Shown here: positions 57,229 through 64,000 of the stretch, one piece after another
How positions within the stretch are numbered: position 1 is the stretch's first letter
How the letters are laid out: every line of letters begins with the position of its first letter
DNA from: Dysidea avara
Lineage: Eukaryota > Porifera > Demospongiae > Dictyoceratida > Dysideidae
DNA: 64,000 nt
Reading direction: 5' to 3'
NCBI RefSeq assembly: GCF_963678975.1
Contig: NC_089280.1
Span: 1,873,001-1,937,000 of the forward strand
The notes under the pieces: model-generated
Seen by the model: only the letters and a program-made list of their open reading frames with translations
Told to the model about the DNA's origin: nothing
Database searches by the model: none
Position numbers and translations under genes: made by a program

Positions 57229-58857
57229 TGATTGGTCAACCGAGCACTTAACTTAATTTTTGTCTTGTAATTATTGTTGTTGCTGTTGTTGTTAGTCTTT
57301 TTTTTTGTTTGTTTGTTTTCTTTTTACATGTACACAACTTGCCGTGCCCACAAGATCTCATTTTGCTTGATCTGACTGTGGTCGCACAAGACCGAGGACT
57401 AATAATGTATTGTATGTATCATCTTATTATTAATGATGGTTCTCTCTCTGGACTAAAAGTGAGTAAATCATAAGGTGTTCAGTGCTATCAGTTAATCACA
57501 AAATAGTTATGCATTCTATTATAGCTGACAAGATAATCTGCACATCATGCCAATAATCAGTTCAGTCATCACAGGATAGGGCAGAGTTTGCCTCTCTGTC
57601 CACAGCTTGTATGTGAAGAGTGAAGACTTTTTTTAGTATTGTAGCTGTTGTAAACTTGTGTGTGTGTGTATTTGTAATGTGATTTTTGTTTTGTATTGTG
57701 TGTTCATCAGTTCAGTTGATGGGTGCTTGTAGATCTAGAAGTTGCTTGCACAGAGTGCAATTCCCCTGTTCCCACACATGCAACTGGCATAATGTTGCGC
57801 TATAAAGCTTATTAATAGATAACAAAGCCAAAAATAATTAAAATTCACACTGCCACATAATGTACTTTACCATGAAATTTATATACGGTTAGTCCAAAAT
57901 TGCAATTTTAAGGTTAAAATTCTGCTACATTATTATACTGAATTATATTGACCACATTTGGAATGGATAAAATTACAAGAAAGAAGGCACAGCCTATATA
58001 AGTCCTTTCCACTTGTACGCTTACACAAAATGTTGTTACTGTAACAGCTAATTATGTACATATCAATGAAGAATAAATGCTCCAGCAGCCATGTGATCCA
58101 CATTGAGTTCTATAGCAGAAACAGATCTACAGCCATGCTGGTAGGCTGCATGTGTTTCAGAAATTGCAACAACAGAGGAACTGGCCGACATCACAGAGCT
58201 GGAACGATGCAATTACTTACCTAGCTAATGCTTTAATTATTTTTCATATCCTGCTTATTGTGTTGTAAAACTATTTTGCTGAGTATTATAGCAAGATGAC
58301 ACAGAATCCACCAGTTTGAGATTTGGTGTACAGTAAGTGTGACGTGTTTATGAATTTGCTATAATAGACCATCTGAGATGTGCAATCTTGGATGTGGTTT
58401 TGTAAAAAGTTGAAAGCCTCGGGTAATGTATTGCAAATGGTAATGTTTGTCAGCCACGTATGTTGTCGTCAGGTATGTTTAGTACAAATTCATGGTCTTG
58501 GCTGGCAGAGGAAATTATTAAAACTTTTACCTTAATGCTATCCTGAGGTTTGCTTGTTATGACTTTCCACTGTCTGTATGAAGGTAAGTTTACAAGAGGG
58601 CTGGAGAGTGGCTTGTCCCAGCAAAGCCAGGTCAACTCTCAAACTACCATAAGCTTACCTTCAAACACCACTAGTGTGTCAAGTAAAATGAATACACTGC
58701 CAGCTGTTTAACCATTCTCGCTTGAAAACTGGCGCCGGATTCAAGCAAGGATTTTTTTTAAAGAAAAGATTCACAATGACATAGGTATAACAAAGATATT
58801 TAAACTGCATGCAATATAATCAATATTCCTAGTGGTTGTCATAATAATAATAAGAGA
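57229..58857. other. 3' region of the retrotransposon fragment and gene C downstream flank
   Basis: 57229-57440 may be the untranslated tail of the fragment (ttgttgttgctg, poly-T). On the minus strand 58450-58635 is an open frame (SYRQWKVITSKPQDSIKVKV) near splice-like sites, unrecognised and beyond the OTU stop. Nothing else seen. Confidence 0.35.
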
Positions 58858-59424
58858 CTAGTCAGATATCTCGATCAGTTCACTGGATACTCCTGATAAT
58901 AAAGGCTGGTAAATGCACACCCTTCCTGTATCCACAGATACTATTGCATCATAATGAGAATTTGTGTAGTATAACAACTCAAAATGTGTTGGCCTCAACA
59001 AAGTACATTCTTCCATCTCAGGAATGTGAGGATACTTGAGTGTGGGGTTGTGCAGTGGGTATATAGTATTCCACTTGTGCTCATTTCCTGACTGCTCTAT
59101 GAAAAATATCGGTACTGCAAAAACTGTTGCTGCAGCTACTACTTCTACCTGAGTGGCCCATGCACCTGACGGCCAGTTTTGCTCACAATGTTTTTCAATT
59201 GTATCCACATCTTTCCTTGGAATAAAATAAGGTCTGAAAATACTTTGGTTTTTTTTAACCATACTGGTTACCACGTGTCGAACTTCAAAGTCTTCATCTT
59301 GTGTACCGAATAGTTGAAAGGAAAGTGATGCATAGAAACAGTTTCCGTCCCATTTAATCTTTATTACTTTACGACTTTGTGTGGTTAAATATGCATCACA
59401 TGATAACATCAACTCCTCGGCTAC
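58858..59424 (-). CDS. Gene C OTU cysteine-protease exon 16
   Basis: 188 residues. IKWDGNCFYASLSFQLFG carries the catalytic Asp and Cys; WATQVEVVAAATVF matches the conserved WA..vE..A.A block; NSHYDAIV carries the catalytic His. The acceptor is ttttag before GTAGCCGAG, and the frame ends ELIEISD-TAG. The OTU triad appears intact, so deubiquitinase activity is plausible though untested. Confidence 0.92.
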   Translation of the reverse strand, partial: VAEELMLSCDAYLTTQSRKVIKIKWDGNCFYASLSFQLFGTQDEDFEVRHVVTSMVKKNQSIFRPYFIPRKDVDTIEKHCEQNWPSGAWATQVEVVAAATVFAVPIFFIEQSGNEHKWNTIYPLHNPTLKYPHIPEMEECTLLRPTHFELLYYTNSHYDAIVSVDTGRVCIYQPLLSGVSSELIEISD

Positions 59425-62400
59425 CTAAAATAAACATTCAGGCAGTATATCAAATACAATTTTAAATATTACTTTAGCAAAAGATTATAATAAAATTTGT
59501 TGTAAATGTGACTTACACCATGTTGTGTCTTAGGCTGTTTGTTTTTTCCATTGTTACTACCTGCATATGTTAAGTATGTCTGTATATTGTTTCGATTTGT
59601 TTGTTCATATACCTGATATAAAATTGTCAGTTAATTTCCTCGAAATTGTGTCGTCAACAGGCTGAATATTTTCCTAAACACATTGTGGTGCATTGGTATG
59701 TGTTAATATTACAGTAGTTCAATCATTATCAAACCTTTCTAGCAGTGTTCAGTGTATCAGTTTCCTGTGTTAATCTGTGTGTGAAAAACGCAATATCTCC
59801 ATATCATTAACAATAAATTTGTATCGACCTTTCACATTTCCGTTCACTGCATGGCCTCTTCTTCTTTCCTGGCCCTCCATATTTTGGCATGTCTTGACAG
59901 TTGACGCACTTCTCACAATTTACTCTAGTACAGCCTTTGCAAGTGTCACATCTCTTTCGCTTTTTTCCTATTTGTATGGAAACAATGCAGACGTGTAATT
60001 GTAAAATATACTGTTTACCAATAACTTGTGGCTGTTGGTCTTTGACTGTACAAATGTTTGTTTCTCTGTCAACGTAAAGCTGATTGCTATAAATACATGT
60101 ACGTTGTGTTTATCACCTTTTATGTACATATGCTTTATTTAGCTACCTGTTTGATGCTGTCTGCTGAGATCCAGATATCACTGACATTATCTTCAACTTG
60201 TCATCGTTACTAGGCTTCCTAGAAGAGAGAAGATGGTAATTATACTACGTACGTACAGTAGCTTTGCCTATAACTGTGCATGCATGTGTACAGTACACAA
60301 CAAACTTCATTGGAGGGTTAGAGGGTTTTCTTCCAGGATCTTTTGATGTTTTCCATAATCGTAATTGTATTTCATTCTTTTGTGCCGGTGCAAATTTCTC
60401 CTTAACTTCAAAATTACACAATTCATTTTCTGGTAAAGATTGGGTAACAGCCTTCAAAGCTGCAGATGCTTGCATCAGTAAACACAACACACGTTCTAGG
60501 ACATTTGAATCACAGGTGTGGTCACATGATTCACTTATGGCTTCTAGCATTTTCCTAACTGCTTCCTTGCGTCCATTGATGTCTAGTAATTATAGTAATT
60601 TGTAAATCACATTATATTAAGTACCTGAAGATTTTCACTTGTCTTGTGATGGGGTACACATGTATACAGTAGACGTCTCTGTTGTCTCAGTAGGTTCATC
60701 CTCTATAATGGACTGATGATTGATTGGTTTTAAGTCTTCCACCTGTGTGTTCACTACCAATGCTCTAACCTACATACATATTAAGTATTAAAGTTTCCCT
60801 CATACTGCATGTACATATGCAGAGTATGAAAGATGACCTTATGGGTATGCTTGCATATGTGTCCACATTTGTAGTCAATGCACGAACACTCCATGATACA
60901 CCGACACAAATGGGAACACTCGGGGGCTATGCAGTGAGGGACACACTTGCTTCCTAGTGCACATTGCTCAGCATAAACATGAATAGTGTACTCCTTCTCT
61001 CTGCTTGTAGACACAACTTTAAAGATATCCTCACTGACCATCTATTGTAGAATGACAGATTATCACTAAGTATGAGTATATAATCTATACCTGTATTGAC
61101 TCATCAGGAATTTCCATCCCACGGGTGTGCCTGTCAGTACCCTCTTGTTTTAGTGATACCTCACTGCTGTCTCTCATGACCTCCTTACGCATGCGATCAA
61201 AAAACAAATCTTCTTCAATTTGTAGGAGTGTTCCAACCAGATCATCAATTCTTTTGTTAACTTGATGTGCCAGATATCTTGGATTCATCTTTAGCTTGTT
61301 ATGAAAACTACAGATACATGCAGTAGTATATATGATGTGTAAATTGCATCTTAACCTCTTACTATTATACACCTACCTTTCTACAAGCATATTAGTGTCT
61401 GTGCTCTGGTGATCAAAGTGACGGTAACACATGGCCCACTTTTCTATTAAATTGTAAATGAACATTTTCAGTAAATATGTGCACAAGTGTTATTACAAGT
61501 AATTGCTACAACTGGTCCCCCAAAAGTTGGTCCTCCTGACCACCTATATCAGCCACTGATGGTTCCGTAGACCACTTACAGTGCCACAAATGGTCCCTAC
61601 GGACCATTTACAGCACTATGGATAGTTTCCATTTAACATAACAATAACCCATGTAACAAACATGAGTTGTATAATCAGCAGAGTTTGTCACTTTTCACTT
61701 ATGATTGTGTACAGTAACTATACCATGTATACATACCACCAATAACAGAAGCCAGTCCTTATTATAAGTTTTGCTTCACTCAACATGTATCTTTTCTAAA
61801 AGGTAAAAGCTATGGTAAATCTTTTAAGTATCACAATCATGCTGGTTGAGAACATATCATATCACCCGTATCATTGTGGTTTGAGTCATTAGCTAGCTAC
61901 CATATTATAGCTAGATAGTTAGGCAGGAGGAAAGTTGTAGCAGTAGGATTCTGGTGAGAAAATTTTTGGTGAAATTGTTACAGATTTGTATTGGACAAAT
62001 GATTTGGCAGATTTTAGTTTGTTGAAATACCACACAGTTGCCAAACTTTCTACAGTATTGTGTGAGTGGGTGGGGATCACTTGTAACAAGGAACCAATTG
62101 AGACAACATTATATGCTCTGGCCAAACCATTAGAAGTACTGTTGTTGGCCTGGCCAGACAACTTGGAATGTGGACCACTTACATCATGACAGTACCTGCT
62201 CTGGATCTATACTCATTGTTGTAATACTCTATAAACTTCGGCTGTCTGGTAGACCAATAAGTTGTGAAAGTTTCCTCCTTATCTTTAAATGTGTCGCTGT
62301 CCTCTTCGTTCATTAGTATCCATAAACATGCATATAGGTTTGCCTTCTGTTCTGAATCCTTCACTAGGGCTTTCAATTTTCTCTGCCATGCTCTAAGTGT

Positions 62401-64000
62401 TTTGTATAAATACATGTTGTGATAAAAACAAATTGAGGTAGCACATTAACCTGTACCTATCAATATGCCATTTACAAAGCAAATGTCTCACTCCTGGATA
62501 TACAGTACTACATCCATTGACTCCAGCCAAATCTACAAACATCATTGAAAATATGAAATAACACATCTTGTCATTGTGACACAATAGCTAGATACATACC
62601 GTCATCTGTCATCAAATTAGTAATCTTTGCTTTAGGACATCGTTCATGAACTACTTTGAAAAACATAGTTAGTGTAGCTTCATCTTCTCTATTAGAGATC
62701 AACCAAGCCACAGGACATCCTGGGTGTATATAAGCATAAGTATGCAGGGCAGGTTCTAACGATATTAAGAATTGTGATTTGGATTATACAAATGATTAGC
62801 TGTTCATAGAAATACAAGTGTGCACACTATCTTGTAATGTGATTGCTGGCAGCCTGGCATGACATGTAATTTTTATACCAAATACATTTGTAATACAATG
62901 CCAACCATTAAACCTGCATGTATAGCAGTACGTAGTCAGTACAGGGTACAATATGGGACTCACAGCCAAGAAATCATAATAATCAGGGAGGGGGGTTATT
63001 TCAAACTCCTTATGTTTTGCTACTGCTATGTTACTGATTGTTATAGATGGAAAGAAATTACATACATGAAAAGTTATCTTTAAAGATGGGCAAATAAATG
63101 TTAACAAATGTAATGTGAAAGTAGCATCCCTTAATTCTGTATATGCATGGGGATGTGCATTTCAAGGTCTTATACTCATTAGGCCATGCATACCTATCTG
63201 ATCTCATGTTGTGCAGGCCCGACCAACTGCATTTTTCTTCAAGTGAAATAATTTTGAAAATCATGTGTGTGGATGGCATGTTCCAATTAAAAGACCATAC
63301 AATTGTGTTACAGCCAAAAGGGCCCATTGAAGATTGTCCAACAGTCTAAAATTGTACAGATATAATGGGAAAGCTCAAAGTGGGGAGCCTAGCTGGCAAA
63401 CAGGCAGTGTGATAATATGAAACCTGAATTTTTAACTGTGTATGTAAAATATAGCTACTGCATTTTGTATGAAAATTGCTATCATTTTCAAACTGATCTA
63501 CCTACCCAAATTTAAAATAATTTTGCTCGTGCAACATAAGATCAAATAGGTATGGTCTAATGATTATAACAACAGATTAATAATTAATACAGTGCAGTTT
63601 AATGTTGTCTTACCATTACGAAACTCATCTGGGACTACCAGTGTTACTAACTTATGTTTATACTGGTTTGTCCGGTGCGTTGAATCCAGGCACACAATTT
63701 TGGCTGAAAATTCTTCAAATATATTCATCTGAAATTCTGTCATGATAGCCAAAAAGAAACTATCATCAGGTAGTAGGTACTGGGCATTGGTAATCCCTTG
63801 CTGCTTATATGCTATAATTGGTGATGGTGATTCTTGATTTAGTTCATTGACAAGACGATCTACAGAAATGGCATCATCTGTGTGTCGATGTTTTATAAAT
63901 TCATTTAGTTTTCTTCGTATGTTTCTGCAATCTTGGCGAGAAACGAAGTGCTTTCTGCTTGCAGTTTCTCTGAAATATTGTCTCTTTACACGACTACCCA
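58858..64000 (-). CDS. MULE transposase - SWIM - CXXC - OTU multidomain gene (gene C), 5' partial
   Basis: Sixteen exons on the minus strand: 64000-63614 (partial), 62719-62600, 62532-62457, 62392-62196, 61443-61377, 61307-61091, 61041-60838, 60769-60658 (or to 60625), 60582-60306, 60218-60147, 60086-60019, 59967-59829, 59774-59735, 59673-59613, 59560-59517, 59424-58858. Phases agree throughout, giving about 881 residues to the TAG at 58858-58860. Domain order: Mutator-like DDE transposase, SWIM zinc finger, CXXC zinc finger, OTU cysteine protease. A MULE transposase cuts and moves DNA; CXXC fingers bind unmethylated CpG; OTU domains cleave ubiquitin chains. One weak point is exon 8: its best donor leaves an in-frame TGA at 60635-60637, so a poor donor (after 60658) or a nonsense change must be assumed. 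It may be an intron-bearing Mutator/Phantom-type element or a domesticated host gene. Confidence 0.87.
59829..59967 (-). CDS. Gene C CXXC zinc-finger exon 12
   Basis: The exon encodes CDTCKGC, NCEKCVNC, KYGGPGKKK and CSERKC in order: all eight cysteines of a CXXC finger (C-x2-C-x2-C-x4-C-x2-C-x2-C, then C-x4-C) with the KFGG loop as KYGG. A basic KKRKR run precedes it. Known CXXC fingers of this type read unmethylated CpG. Phase 1 in, phase 2 out, consistent with neighbours. Confidence 0.9.
60838..61041 (-). CDS. Gene C SWIM zinc-finger exon 7
   Basis: EYTIHVY, a Cys-rich stretch (CVPHC, CSHLCRC), then CSCIDYKCGHICKH, fitting C-x-C-xn-C-x-H(-x-C-x-H). SWIM fingers follow the DDE core in nearly all MULE transposases and bind nucleic acid or protein. 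Phase 0 at both ends. Confidence 0.87.
61091..64000 (-). CDS. Gene C MULE DDE catalytic exons 1-6
   Basis: First catalytic Asp in VCLDSTHRTN (exon 63614-64000); second in LMTDD (62600-62719); the zinc-like C-x2-H of the insert in LLCKWHIDRAW across the 62457/62392 junction; catalytic Glu in LVESFHNKLK across 61377/61307. The flanking strings MTEFQM, VVPDEF, GCPVAWLISNRED and EKWAMCYRHF are classic MULE blocks. All three acidic residues are present, so the nuclease core may be functional. Confidence 0.9.
61986..62189 (+). other. Unassigned plus-strand frame inside a gene C intron
   Basis: 67 codons, starting MYWTNDLADFSLLKYHTVAK and ending GPLTS-TGA, opposite to gene C in the 752-bp intron 61444-62195. 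Amino-acid composition is coding-like but no family was recognised; could be another element's fragment. Confidence 0.2.

Noticed and set aside
60264..60605. 113-residue plus frame
   Set aside because: Antisense shadow of exon 9 of gene C, whose minus frame has proper splice sites and phase.
62859..63349. Plus frames of 68-74 residues in the 62720-63613 intron
   Set aside because: No splice context and no recognisable domain; likely chance frames.

Overview
The window looks like nuclear DNA of an early-branching animal, most likely a sponge. It is AT-rich and dense in short, phase-conserved introns. It carries a tandem pair of divergent GABA-B-type (class C) receptor genes and is saturated with foldback and miniature DNA transposons. 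The sponge assignment is inference; the exon structures are read directly from the sequence. There are no rRNA genes, intact tRNA genes, CRISPR arrays or bacterial operons.

Layout. (1) 410-1495: a 17/20-bp minisatellite. (2) 2044-23207, plus strand: gene A, a GABA-B-like receptor lacking only its first exon, which would lie left of the window. Its 12-kb intron (6752-18791) is a nest of foldback elements, simple repeats and small gene fragments. (3) 25335-51952, plus strand: gene B, a complete 15-exon paralog of 803 residues. Its introns hold a 3.4-kb foldback transposon with two younger elements nested inside it, a 20-bp minisatellite split by a hAT-like element, and several repeat families present as inverted pairs. 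(4) 53.4-58.8 kb: mostly repeat-poor spacer with a CpG/CRE-containing patch near 56.0 kb and a dead fragment of an R2/NeSL-type retrotransposon (56.45-57.23 kb). (5) 58858-64000, minus strand: gene C, a 16-exon gene whose 5' end is off-window, encoding a Mutator-like (MULE) DDE transposase core, a SWIM zinc finger, a CXXC zinc finger and a C-terminal OTU cysteine protease.

Genes A and B share all 14 comparable splice sites and phases and nearly identical exons, so they arose by tandem duplication after intron gain. Their introns differ greatly, which dates many transposon insertions to after the duplication. Both keep the class C seven-transmembrane core but appear to lack residues that contact GABA in the mammalian receptor. 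B has a shortened, frame-shifted C-terminal tail.

The most unusual object is gene C. The open frame stays phase-consistent over 16 exons and all visible catalytic residues are present (D, D, E of the transposase; D, C, H of the OTU protease; eight CXXC cysteines). It combines a transposase with a reader of unmethylated CpG and a putative deubiquitinase.
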